Under the pieces are notes generated by a model. That model ran no database searches. It was given only the letters and a program-made list of their open reading frames with translations, and was not told the origin of the DNA. Below, piece by piece: positions 8,645 through 18,675 of a DNA stretch of 64,000 bases; the first letter of the stretch is position 1; every line of letters starts with the position of its first letter. A program made the translations under genes and the position numbers. The DNA lies in the NCBI GenBank assembly GCA_963833375.1, contig CAWHXR010000004.1, positions 1 through 64,000 of the forward strand. Direction: 5' to 3'. This DNA comes from DASUPK01 sp963833375 (GTDB lineage Bacteria; Actinomycetota; Thermoleophilia; Solirubrobacterales; 70-9).

Positions 8645-8692
8645 AGGCGGCGGGATTCGAACCGGCGACTTCGGGTTACGAGCTCCCGACGC
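8645..8692 (-). pseudogene. tRNA-like 3' fragment (Met-type anticodon arm and T arm)
   Basis: Read on the minus strand: anticodon-arm-like TCGGG-(AGCTCGTAA)-CCCGA, then GCCGG-TTCGAAT-CCCGC with the GTTCGAAT T-loop. The paired arms match an initiator/Met-type tRNA, but the anticodon loop is 9 nt, one T-stem pair is broken and there is no D arm or 5' acceptor strand. It lies 110 bases from the IS right end. It is probably a leftover of integration at a tRNA gene, not a working tRNA. Confidence 0.4.
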
Positions 8693-8781
8693 AGGTGCTC
8701 CTGGATCCGATTCGGGTTCGGCTGAAATTTGCGGGAACTTCTCGCCCTCAGTGGCTCTGAGGTGGGCTCAATTTTGGAACC

Positions 8782-9390
8782 TCAATTAGAACCTTTCTTG
8801 CTCCGGGCCGGGGCAGTCAACCCGGATTCGACCAGCGCCCGGACCTGCTCGTAGGCGGCTGCGATCTCCGGGTCGGTCCAGGCCGCCGCGTTCTCCGGGT
8901 TGTGGAAGCGGGCAGTAGCGTCGAATACCGCCCGCGCCGCGGCCTTCGGATCGTCGACGGCGAACGCGCCCTGCTTGACGCCGTCCGCGACGATCCTGGC
9001 GAGCTGGGACACGAGGGTCTCCACGTGCGCGGCGATCACCTCCCTCGACTCGCCGGCTATCTGGACGTAGGTCGCGAACAGCTCCGGGTCGTCGCGAGCA
9101 CGGCCCTGCTTCGACTCGACCAGGAGATCAAGCCAGTGGACCAGCCGCTCGGGGGCGGGCCTCTCCCCGTCCGCCACCTCCGCCAGTGGCTCCGAGACGC
9201 TCGCAAGCCAGCGCTCGGCGACGGCGTCGCGCAGTGCGGCCTTACTGGGGAAGTGCCGGTAGACGCTGCCGTGGCTGACCCCGAGCTCACGGGCGACGTC
9301 GACGACCGTGGCCTTGACGGGCCCGAAGCGCCGCAGAACCCCCTCCGACGCTTCCAGGATCCGCTCGGCGGTCAGTGGGCCGTCGCTCAT
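8782..9390 (-). CDS. TetR/AcrR family transcriptional regulator
   Basis: 202 residues from ATG 9390. The N-terminal DNA-binding helix-turn-helix is typical: 'ILEASEGVLRRFGPVKATVVDVARELGVSHGSVYRHFPSKAALRDAVAERW'-like, with the conserved 'GVSHGSVYRHF' recognition helix. The C-terminal ligand-binding part ends '...ALVESGLTAPARSKKGSN'. It starts 7 bases after the aldo/keto reductase stop on the same strand, so the pair forms an operon. The palindrome in front of that operon (10417-10440) is the likely operator, giving autoregulation and inducible control of the reductase. Confidence 0.85.
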   Translation of the reverse strand: MSDGPLTAERILEASEGVLRRFGPVKATVVDVARELGVSHGSVYRHFPSKAALRDAVAERWLASVSEPLAEVADGERPAPERLVHWLDLLVESKQGRARDDPELFATYVQIAGESREVIAAHVETLVSQLARIVADGVKQGAFAVDDPKAAARAVFDATARFHNPENAAAWTDPEIAAAYEQVRALVESGLTAPARSKKGSN

Positions 9391-9397
9391 TGGGTGG

Positions 9398-10399
9398 TCA
9401 ACGACGCTCGCTGTCGAGGATCGCCATCTGCTGATCGTCGTAGCGCTCCCCAGCGGCGGCGCCGGCCGGGATCGCACGCTCGATCGCATCCAGATCGTCG
9501 GCCGACGAGCTCGAGCGCGACGGCCGCCAGAGCGACTCCTCCAAGCGGTCGCGTCGGCGCGCGCCGACCAGCGGCACGACGTCTTCGCCCCGGGACATGA
9601 CCCAGGCGATCGCCACCTGCGCCACCGTAGCCCCCTTCTCCTCCGCGATCACCCGGATCGCCTCGACCAGCTCCAGGTTCCGATCGAGGTTCTCGCCGCT
9701 GAAGCGCGGAGCGTGGCTGCGGAAGTCCGCCGGGCCGGTCTCGCGGTCCTTGGACCAGTGGCCGCTGAGCAGCCCGCGGGAGAGCACACCGTAGGCGGTC
9801 ACTCCGATCCCCAGCTCGCGGCAGGTCGGCAGGACCTGATTCTCGATCCCCCGTGAGAGCAGCGAGTACTCGATCTGCAGGTCAGAGATCGGGTGGACCG
9901 CCTGCGCGCGGCGGATCGTCTCGGCGCCCACCTCGGAGAGACCGACGTGGCGGATGTAGCCGGCCTCCACCATCTCGCCGATCGCGCCCACCGTCTCCTC
10001 GATCGGGACCTCGGGGTTGAGGCGGCCGAGTCGGTAGATGTCCACGTGGTCGGTTCCGAGCCGGCGCAGCGTGTAGGCGAGGAAGTTCTTGACCGCCACG
10101 GGCCGCCCGTCGACCCCCGCCCAGCCGCCCATTGGATCGCGCAGCACACCGAACTTGACGCTGATCACCGCCTGCTCGCGGTCGCGGCCACGCAAGGCGT
10201 CGCGGATCAGCAGCTCGTTGTCGCCCATCGCGTAGTAGTCGCCGGTGTCGAGCAGGCTGATCCCCGCGTCCAGCGCGGTGTGGATGGTGGCGATGCTCTC
10301 GGCTTCGTCGGCGGGGCCATAGAGATCGGACATCCCCATGCAGCCGAGTCCAATTGCCGAGACCCGGGGTCCACTGGATCCGAGCGAGCGAGTGATCAT
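9398..10399 (-). CDS. Aldo/keto reductase
   Basis: 333 residues of the (beta/alpha)8 aldo/keto reductase family. The catalytic Asp and Tyr are in 'LLDTGDYYAMGDNE' and the Lys is in 'VISVKFG'. The usual catalytic His ('YQLHR') is replaced: the segment reads 'VDIYRLGRLNP'. I recall a branch of actinobacterial members with such replacements, so the gene need not be inactive. NADPH is the likely cofactor; the substrate is unknown. It is the first gene of an operon with the TetR regulator, and AAAGGAG-type Shine-Dalgarno bases (AAAGGAGATTTCT) precede ATG 10399. Confidence 0.85.
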   Translation of the reverse strand: MITRSLGSSGPRVSAIGLGCMGMSDLYGPADEAESIATIHTALDAGISLLDTGDYYAMGDNELLIRDALRGRDREQAVISVKFGVLRDPMGGWAGVDGRPVAVKNFLAYTLRRLGTDHVDIYRLGRLNPEVPIEETVGAIGEMVEAGYIRHVGLSEVGAETIRRAQAVHPISDLQIEYSLLSRGIENQVLPTCRELGIGVTAYGVLSRGLLSGHWSKDRETGPADFRSHAPRFSGENLDRNLELVEAIRVIAEEKGATVAQVAIAWVMSRGEDVVPLVGARRRDRLEESLWRPSRSSSSADDLDAIERAIPAGAAAGERYDDQQMAILDSERR

Positions 10400-10416
10400 A
10401 GAAATCTCCTTTGAGG

Positions 10417-10440
10417 CTGACAGATATCACGAACTGTCAG
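10417..10440 (-). promoter_or_regulatory. Operator-like palindrome for the AKR-tetR operon
   Basis: CTGACAG-(10 nt)-CTGTCAG, perfect 7-bp arms, lies 18 bases upstream of the reductase start. The spacing and symmetry fit a TetR-family dimer site. The adjacent TetR gene is the natural candidate to bind it. No other copy was noticed in the window. Confidence 0.6.
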
Positions 10441-10506
10441 TCACACTAGCGGCGGCGCCGGTGTGATCGGCGCCTGGGCGCCGGTGGAGCGAGGAACTTC
10501 GTGCCG

Positions 10507-10809
10507 CTAACCGACCGCCCCAGCCACCGCGACAACGATCAGCACCAGCGCGCCCATCCCCAGCGCCTTGCGGAAGCCGTTGACGCCGTTCGCAGCCTCC
10601 TCGTAGGCCCAGACGGTGAGCGCGACGTAGAAGGTTGCGCGGGCGAGTTCATCGATGGTGCTGCCGTCGTTGGTGAGCCGCGCTAGGAGGAGCGCCGCCA
10701 GCGCAACCCAGAGCGGCGGGTTCGGGAACTGCCCGACTGTGTAACCGCGGATCTTGAAGTCTCGCTGGATGGGCGCGAGCTTATGAGGTGAGTGGTCGGG
10801 GGCGAGCAA
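10507..10809 (-). CDS. Small membrane protein, unknown function
   Basis: 100 residues with two hydrophobic helices ('PPLWVALAALLLARL' and 'ALGMGALVLIVVAVAGAVG') around 'TNDGSTIDELARATFYVALTVWAYEEAANGVNGFRK'. The pattern looks like a conserved small membrane protein of this lineage; I know no function. It lies downstream of the DUF1295 gene on the same strand with a 60-base gap. Confidence 0.65.
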   Translation of the reverse strand: MLAPDHSPHKLAPIQRDFKIRGYTVGQFPNPPLWVALAALLLARLTNDGSTIDELARATFYVALTVWAYEEAANGVNGFRKALGMGALVLIVVAVAGAVG

Positions 10810-10868
10810 CCGGACGAGTCGCCGTTACGCGGTCGCTCGGTGAAGCGCTCATCTCTTCCCTCCTCGGC

Positions 10869-11654
10869 TCAGCGGCGGCGCGGCGGCCACGGGAAGAACG
10901 CGCTTGTGCGGGCGATGTAGTCCGCATAGCCCTGGCGCCGCTGGCTCAGCGAGCGCTCGAGCGGGGCGGCGCCGCTGACTCGTATCAGCAGGAAGGACAT
11001 CACCGCCGGGCCGACAGCCGTCCACCAGGCGCTGCCGGTGGCCAACGCGACGAGCCAGATTCCCCACCAGACGCAGAAGTCGCCGAAGTAGTTCGGATGA
11101 CGCGTGTAGCGCCACAGGCCGTGGTCCATGACCTTCCCGCGGTTCGCCGGATCGGCCTTGAACCGCGCGAGCTGTTGGTCACCGACGGCCTCGCACGCGA
11201 GCCCCACTGCCCACAGCGCGGTCCCGGCGAAGTCGAGTGCGCCGAGGCCGGGAGGCGTGGGATCGGTCATGGCGACCTGGACCGGGAGCGAGACGACCCA
11301 CATCAAGGCGCCCTGCAGCCAGAACACGACGACCAGGCTGCGCAGCGGCCAGCGGTCGCCGTGGCGGCGGCGCATCGCTGCGTAGCGATAGTCCTCGCCC
11401 TTCCCGAGGTTGCGGCGGGCCAGATAGACGGTCAGGCGCAGGCCCCAGGCCGTCACCAGGACCGCCAGCAGCAGCCGACGGTCTGGGCTCCCGTCCGCCA
11501 GCGCGAAGCCTGCCCACGCGACCACGACGAAGCCACTGCCCCAGAAGACGTCGACGATCGAGCTGTCGTGGATCGGGACGCTGACCGCCCACAGCGCCGT
11601 GACGAGCGCGAGTATCAGACCCGCCTCGAGCGCCAGCAGGCCCATGGTGCTCAT
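10869..11654 (-). CDS. DUF1295 family membrane enzyme (steroid 5-alpha-reductase/ICMT-like fold)
   Basis: 261 residues with several membrane helices. Family marks include 'SIVDVFWGSGFVVVAW', 'LRLTVYLARRNLGKGEDYRYAAMRRRHGDRW', 'NRGKVMDHGLWRYTRHPNYFGDFCVWWGIWL' and 'YIARTSAFFPWPP'. The 'LWRYTRHPNYFG' block is the NADPH/SAM-site motif shared by C-terminal steroid reductases and isoprenylcysteine methyltransferases. The start ATG 11654 overlaps the acyltransferase stop (ATGA), so the two are co-translated. Its place beside an acyltransferase and opposite the lipid synthase operon suggests work on a lipid, which is inference. Confidence 0.8.
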   Translation of the reverse strand: MSTMGLLALEAGLILALVTALWAVSVPIHDSSIVDVFWGSGFVVVAWAGFALADGSPDRRLLLAVLVTAWGLRLTVYLARRNLGKGEDYRYAAMRRRHGDRWPLRSLVVVFWLQGALMWVVSLPVQVAMTDPTPPGLGALDFAGTALWAVGLACEAVGDQQLARFKADPANRGKVMDHGLWRYTRHPNYFGDFCVWWGIWLVALATGSAWWTAVGPAVMSFLLIRVSGAAPLERSLSQRRQGYADYIARTSAFFPWPPRRR

Positions 11655-12694
11655 GCCGCCGCCCGCGTCGGGGCGCCAGCAAACCGCTGCCCGAGCCAGT
11701 CGTCGACGTCGTGCCACAGGTCGTAGAGCCAGTCGGCCCGGGCGGTGCCCGCTTCGGGCACTTTGGACCGCGGCACCCGCGTCACCCGGACGCGGACCAC
11801 CAGCCCGACGAGGCCACCACGCCAGATGTCCGAGATCAGCCGCAGGCCATCGAAGCCGTGGTGTGCGACAACGACAACGTCGGCGTCCGGTGCGCCGTCG
11901 AGCAGCGCCCCCACCCCGCCGAGTCGCGGGGGCAGGAGGTATCGGAGCCGGTCCGCCCGCGCGGCCAGACGGGGATCGCGCTCGGCGATGCGCGCAATCG
12001 CGCGGGCGCGACGCTCCGGGCTGAAGCGGGCGCCCTCCGGGTAGATCAGCGCGCCGTCGCCCGGCCCGAGGCCGTGGGCGAGCGTTCGCACCCGCCTCAC
12101 CTCCTCCGCCTCGCCGGTCCCGCGGCGCACGAAGCAGTTCGGGAGCCGTCGCCCGGCGACGTCGAGGCAGGGATCCGCGAGCAGCTCGCGCTTGAGCACG
12201 TACCGGAGCCGGATCCCGTGCGGGCCGGCGACGAGGTTCGCCGGTAGCAGGGTGTCGACGATGCTCGCATGGCGCATCAGCACGATCACGGGCCCCGGCG
12301 CAATGACGTCGTCGTCCGCCACCTCGAGCCGCAGGCTGAACAGCACCCGCACCGTGCCGAGCAGCAAGCTGGCCCATATCTGTTGGAGGCGCCAGGTCAC
12401 CTCGCGCAGCCAGGCGCCGCGCCGACCGCCGAGACTCAAGATCCAGACCGTCGCCAGCGCGGCGAGGCCCACCACCTCCGCCGCGAGGTAGACCCAGAGG
12501 CAGACGACAAGCCGCGCGGCCGTCGGCAGCACGTCGAACATCACCCGGCGCACCGCGTCGATGAGCAGGCCGACGACTAGCAGAGCCGGCAGCAGAGCCG
12601 TGACCAGCGCGAGACCCAGCACGAGCGGCGGGATCGTTCGCAGCCGCCGCCGCACTGTCTCCGCCCGGGTCTCATCCACGCCACCCTGCTGCAC
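11651..12694 (-). CDS. Lysophospholipid acyltransferase family (PlsC-like) membrane protein
   Basis: 347 residues. Two N-terminal hydrophobic regions (about residues 22-50 and 60-88) are followed by an acyltransferase domain with 'LMRHASIVDTLLP' (the catalytic HX4D motif) and 'LIYPEGARFSPERR' (glycerol-phosphate binding block). The C-terminal half contains 'VVVVAHHGFDG'. It should transfer an acyl chain from acyl-CoA or acyl-ACP to a lysolipid or similar acceptor at the inner membrane. It is transcribed away from the synthase operon across a 226-base divergent region, so it could place that operon's product into membrane lipids; this is inference. Confidence 0.8.
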   Translation of the reverse strand: MQQGGVDETRAETVRRRLRTIPPLVLGLALVTALLPALLVVGLLIDAVRRVMFDVLPTAARLVVCLWVYLAAEVVGLAALATVWILSLGGRRGAWLREVTWRLQQIWASLLLGTVRVLFSLRLEVADDDVIAPGPVIVLMRHASIVDTLLPANLVAGPHGIRLRYVLKRELLADPCLDVAGRRLPNCFVRRGTGEAEEVRRVRTLAHGLGPGDGALIYPEGARFSPERRARAIARIAERDPRLAARADRLRYLLPPRLGGVGALLDGAPDADVVVVAHHGFDGLRLISDIWRGGLVGLVVRVRVTRVPRSKVPEAGTARADWLYDLWHDVDDWLGQRFAGAPTRAAA

Positions 12695-12920
12695 CCCGCC
12701 TATCCTGGCACGGCCGGTGCAGCAGCTGGCGGACCCGCCGGTTACCGCCGTCGCCGTAGGTGGGCACCCCGCCTGGTCTGGCGTGATCCGGGCGCGCCTT
12801 GAGGTCAGGATTTCGCGGAGGGACTCTCGCTCGCCGCCGGCCGGTGCTTTGTTAGCAGGGGCGCAGGGAAGGCACCTTCAGAAGTAGAAGTCAACTCCTT
12901 CCAATCACAGGAGAGAACAA
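12695..12920 (+). promoter_or_regulatory. Divergent intergenic region between the acyltransferase and the lipid synthase operon
   Basis: 226 bases without a gene; it must hold the promoters for both directions. It contains GCTTTGTTAGC (about 12846), also present at about 6223 upstream of the flippase gene; whether it is a promoter element is unknown. AGGAGAG lies 7 bases before the SDR start. Confidence 0.4.
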
Positions 12921-13655
12921 ATGAGCACCGAACAAGCCCTGGGCCGAGTTGCGGTCATCACCGGCGCCTCGTCGGGCATCGGTGAGGCGACCGCTCGCGC
13001 GCTCGCCGCCGACGGCCACCGCTTGGCGCTCTTGGCACGCCGCACCGACCGGGTCGAGGCCTTGGCCTCGGAGCTGGGAAGCGGCGCGCTCGCGATCGAG
13101 GCCGACGTCACGGACCGCGATTCGATCGTCGCAGCGGCTGAGCGCGTGCAGGGCGAGCTGGGCGGCGCCGGCATCCTCGTCAACAACGCCGGCCTGATGC
13201 TCCTCGCTCCCTTCTCCTCCGAGCAGAACGCCGAGATTCGTCAGATGGTGGAGACCAACCTCCTGGGCGCGATGACTGCGACCGAAGTCTTCCTGGATCA
13301 GCTACGCGACGGTGGCGGGGACCTCGTGAACATCTCGTCCGTTGCCGGTCGCACCGCCCGGGCGGGCAACGCGGCCTACGCCGCCACCAAGTGGGGGATC
13401 AACGGCTGGTCGGAGGCGCTGCGCCAGGAGCTGCAACCCGACGTACGGGTCATGGTCATCGAGCCCGGCGCCGTGGCGACCGAGCTGACCGATCACATCA
13501 CGCACGCCGAGACCAAGCGGACCACCGAGCAGTTCGTCAAGGAGCTCGCCATACCCGCCGAGGCCATCGCCGAGGTCATCGCCTTCGCCCTCGCGCGTCC
13601 CCGGCGGATGACGCTCAACGAGATCCTCGTCCGGCCCACGGCGCAGGTGGGCTGA
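12921..13655 (+). CDS. SDR family NAD(P)-dependent oxidoreductase
   Basis: 244 residues, classical short-chain dehydrogenase. 'VITGASSGIGEA' is the nucleotide loop (TGxxxGIG), 'ILVNNAG' the structural NNAG, 'VNISSVAG' carries the catalytic Ser and 'YAATK' the catalytic Tyr/Lys. 'LLARRTDR' suggests NADP(H). The Shine-Dalgarno is CACAGGAGAG before ATG 12921. It is the first gene of a run of seven same-strand genes with gaps below 30 bases that ends with the PPTase. It may reduce a keto group or oxidise an alcohol of the pathway's product. Confidence 0.85.
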   Translation: MSTEQALGRVAVITGASSGIGEATARALAADGHRLALLARRTDRVEALASELGSGALAIEADVTDRDSIVAAAERVQGELGGAGILVNNAGLMLLAPFSSEQNAEIRQMVETNLLGAMTATEVFLDQLRDGGGDLVNISSVAGRTARAGNAAYAATKWGINGWSEALRQELQPDVRVMVIEPGAVATELTDHITHAETKRTTEQFVKELAIPAEAIAEVIAFALARPRRMTLNEILVRPTAQVG

Positions 13656-13681
13656 ACCACATCAGGAAAGCCGAGGCATCG

Positions 13682-14098
13682 ATGACGACATGGACGATCG
13701 ACGAGCTCACCAGGATCGGGGAAGCCGAGGAGCTCGAGATCGCGTCGCTCCGACGCGACGGCACGCTGCGGGGCCCAGTGACGATCTGGGTCGTCCGCCA
13801 CGGCGACGACCTCCTCGTTCGGTCCGTCAACGGGCCCACCTCGGCCTGGTATCGCGGCTCCCAGGTGAGCCACGAAGGCCGCATCGGGGCCGGCGGCGTC
13901 GAGAAGGACGTCTCCTTCGTGGATGCCGACCACGACTTGGACGACGTGATCGACGACGAGTACCGCACCAAGTACGGGCGCTACTCCGAAGACACGATCA
14001 GCCGCATCACGAGCCCCGAGGCGCGGTCCACGACGATCAAGCTCGTGCCACGTTCAGCGAGCGCCAGCCGCCCGAAAGGTGCAGGGATAGGCGAGTAG
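13682..14098 (+). CDS. DUF2255 family protein
   Basis: 138 residues. 'MTTWTIDELTRIGEAEELEIASLRRDGTLRGPVTIWVVRHGDDLLVRSVNG' with 'WYRG' and 'GRIGAGG' matches the DUF2255 family, a split-barrel-like fold related to FMN/F420-binding nitroreductase-type proteins. The biochemical role is unknown. The C-terminal 'RSASASRPKGAGIGE' is an added low-complexity tail. It sits 26 bases after the SDR and 27 bases before the acyl-CoA dehydrogenase, inside the same presumed transcript. Confidence 0.75.
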   Translation: MTTWTIDELTRIGEAEELEIASLRRDGTLRGPVTIWVVRHGDDLLVRSVNGPTSAWYRGSQVSHEGRIGAGGVEKDVSFVDADHDLDDVIDDEYRTKYGRYSEDTISRITSPEARSTTIKLVPRSASASRPKGAGIGE

Positions 14099-14125
14099 CC
14101 TGCTCATGAGAGGAGGCTCGAACGG

Positions 14126-15788
<1,663 letters not shown>

Positions 15789-15792
<4 letters not shown>

Positions 15793-18675
15793 GCGAGCCG
15801 AGAGCGGAGGCGATCGCGATCGTGGGCGTGGCTGCGATCCTCCCGGACGCACCCAACGCAGAGGCCTTCTGGCGCAACGTCACCGAGGGCCATTACTGCA
15901 TCAGCGAGGTCGACTCGGAACGCTGGGATCCCGAGCTCTACTACGACCCGGACCCCAAGATCCCGGAGCACACCTACTCGAAGATCGGCGGCTGGGTGCG
16001 CGAATGGGAGTGGGACCCGCTCGGGTGGCATCTCCCGATTCCGCCCAAGGTTTCCGAAGCGATGGACGATGCCCAGAAGTGGGCGCTCGCCTGCACCCGG
16101 ATGGCCCTGCTCGACTACGGCTGGCCCGATAAGCCGCTGGATCTCGAGCGCACCGCTGTCGTCTTCGGCAACGCAATGTCTGGCGAACACCACTACCTGA
16201 CCTCGCTTCGGATCGCTTTCCCCGAACTCGCTCGCGAGCTTGGCGAGGGCCCCGAGCTATGCCGGACTTGCCCGGAGCGCTCAGGAGGCGATCGCGCGCG
16301 AGCTGCACTCGAACCTGGACGGAAGGCTTCCGGCGGTGACCGAGGACACGATGCCGGGCGAGCTCGGCAACTGCCTCGCTGGTCGCGTCGCCAATCTGTT
16401 CAACCTTCGCGGGCCCAATTTCGTCGTCGATGCGGCGTGCGCCTCGGCCTTGGCGGCGATGGACGCCTCGATCGAGGGGCTGATCGAGCGCGAGTTCGAC
16501 GCCGTGGTCACGGGCGGGATCGACCGCAACATGGGTGCCTCCACCTTCATCAAGTTCAGCGCCATCGGCGCGTTGTCGGCAAGCGGTACCCGGCCCTATG
16601 CGGACGGGGCCGACGGGTTCGTGATGGGCGAGGGCGCGGCGCTGTTCGTGCTCAAGCGACTGGAGGATGCCGAGCGCGACGGCGATCGGATCTACGCGGT
16701 GGTCCGCGGGGTGGCCGGATCGAGCGACGGAAAGGGAAAGGGCATCACCGCCCCGAACCCGGTGGGCCAGAAGCTCGCGGTCGAGCGCGCCTGGCGCAAG
16801 TCCGCGCTCTCGCCGGAGGTCTGCTCGCTGGTCGAGGGCCATGGCACCTCGACCGCGGTCGGCGACGTGGTCGAGGTTGAGAGCCTGTCTGAGACCTTCT
16901 CCGGCGCCAACCTGGCCCCGCAATCGGTCGCCCTCGGCTCGGTCAAGTCGAACATCGGCCACCTCAAGGGTGCCGCCGGGGCCGCGGGGCTGCTGAAGGC
17001 CGCCCTTGCCCTGCACCACAAGGTCCTCCCGCCGAGCCTCAACTTCGACCGGCCCAACCCGAACATCGACTGGTCCACGTCGCCGTTTGCGGTCAACACC
17101 GAGTTGCGCGAGTGGGCGGCTCGAGACCACGAACCGCGGGTGGCGGCGGTGAGCGCGTTCGGCTTCGGGGGCACGAACTTCCACGCCGTGCTCGAGGAGC
17201 ACGTTCCGGGCAGACTGACCGGCAACGGCGCCGGCGCGATCTCCGTGCCCGTTGAGGTCAAGCCGGCCAACGTCCGTGCCGCCGCAGCCCCGCCCGCCGG
17301 GGCGAGCGGCGGCGGCCGCGAGCCCCAGTCACCAGTACGCGGCGCCCTGGTGCTTGGCGCACCCGACGAGGCCGCCCTCACCGAGGCGCTCAGGAGGGCC
17401 GTCGAGGAGGCCCGGGCCGGGCGCGCGCCCGCGCCGGCCCCGCCCGACACGAAGGCGCTGCGCTCCGCCGAGCGGATGGCGATCGACTACGCGGACGCCG
17501 ACGAGCTCGCCGCCAAGGCGGAGCTGGCGCTGAAGGCGCAGCAGTCGGGAAACCCGGCCGCCTGGCAGGCGCTCCGAGCGCGCGGCATCTTCCGGGGCAC
17601 CGGTCCGCCCCCGAAGGTTGCCTTCCTCTACACGGGTCAGGGATCGCAGTACGCGAACATGCTCGCCGACCTGCGGAAGAAGGTCCCGCTTGTCGCCGAG
17701 GCCTTCGATGAGGCCGACGAGGTGATGCGGCCGCTGCTCGACGGGCGAAAGCTGAGCGACGTCGTCTTCGTCGACCCTGACGAGCCTCAGGCGATGGCGG
17801 AGGCCGAGGCGGCGCTGATGCGCACCGAGATCACACAGCCCGCCGTGCTCACGGTCGACATCGCCCTCACCCGCCTGCTCGAGTCGTACGGGATCACACC
17901 CGATTTCGTCATGGGCCACAGCCTGGGTGAGTACGGCGCCCTGGTGGCGGCCGGAGCACTGCCGTTCGATCAGGCGCTGGAGGCCGTCAGCGCGCGTGGT
18001 CATGAGATGGCGAGCCTCGAGGTCGAGGATCCCGGCGCCATGGCGGCGGTGATGGCGCCATCCGAGGTGATCGAGGAGGTAGTCACCGCGACGGATGGCT
18101 ACGTCGTCCTCGCCAATGTCAACTCGACCAATCAGGTGGTGCTGGGCGGCGCCAGCGAGCCGGTCGCCCGCGCCGTCGCCGATTTCCAGCAGCGCGGCCA
18201 CACGGCGATTCCCCTGCCGGTCAGCCACGCCTTCCACACCGAGATCGTCGCGCCGGCGAGCGAGCCGCTGCGAGCCATGCTGCGGCGACTGCATGTCTCG
18301 CCGCCCCAGATCCCCATCGTGGCGAACGTCGACGGCGAGTTCTACCCGACCGGCCCCGACGTCGAGGAGCGGATCATCGACATCCTCGGCCGCCAGGTGG
18401 CTTCGCCGGTGCAGTTCGTGAATGGCCTGCACACCCTGTTCGACGCCGGCGCGCGCGCCTTCGTCGAGACGGGCCCGAAGCGGGCGCTGCACGGATTCGC
18501 ATCCGAAGTGATCGGCGACGACGAGGCGCTCAACCTGTACACGAATCATCCCAAGCTCGGGGACCTGATCTCCTTCAACCACGCGCTCTGCGGCCTCTAC
18601 TCGGCCGGACTCGGCATCGGGCGGGAGAGCGAGAGCGGTGGCCGCGCCGCCCTCGCCACCGGCCGCACAGGCTGA
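15789..18675 (+). CDS. Iterative lipid/polyketide synthase subunit, KS-AT (PfaA-like; one frameshift near 16249)
   Basis: About 961 residues when repaired. Ketosynthase, residues ~8-470: it opens 'IAIVGVAAILPDAPNAEAFW'; active Cys in 'VDAACASALAAM' (codon 16438), His in 'EGHGTSTAVGD' and His in 'KSNIGHLKGAAG'. An Ala/Pro-rich linker follows. Acyltransferase, residues ~609-900: 'GQGSQY', active Ser in 'GHSLGEYGAL', 'SHAFHTEI' (malonyl-type) and 'ETGPKRALHGF'. One extra G near 16249 splits the KS ('RELGE' | 'APSYAGLARS'). Everything on both sides is intact, so I take it as a sequencing error. It is coupled to the dehydrogenase by ATGA and its stop lies 38 bases inside the next gene. It would load malonyl units and condense chains. 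Confidence 0.85.

Noticed and set aside
8645..8692. A functional tRNA gene
   Set aside because: It lacks the D arm and 5' acceptor strand and has a 9-nt anticodon loop.
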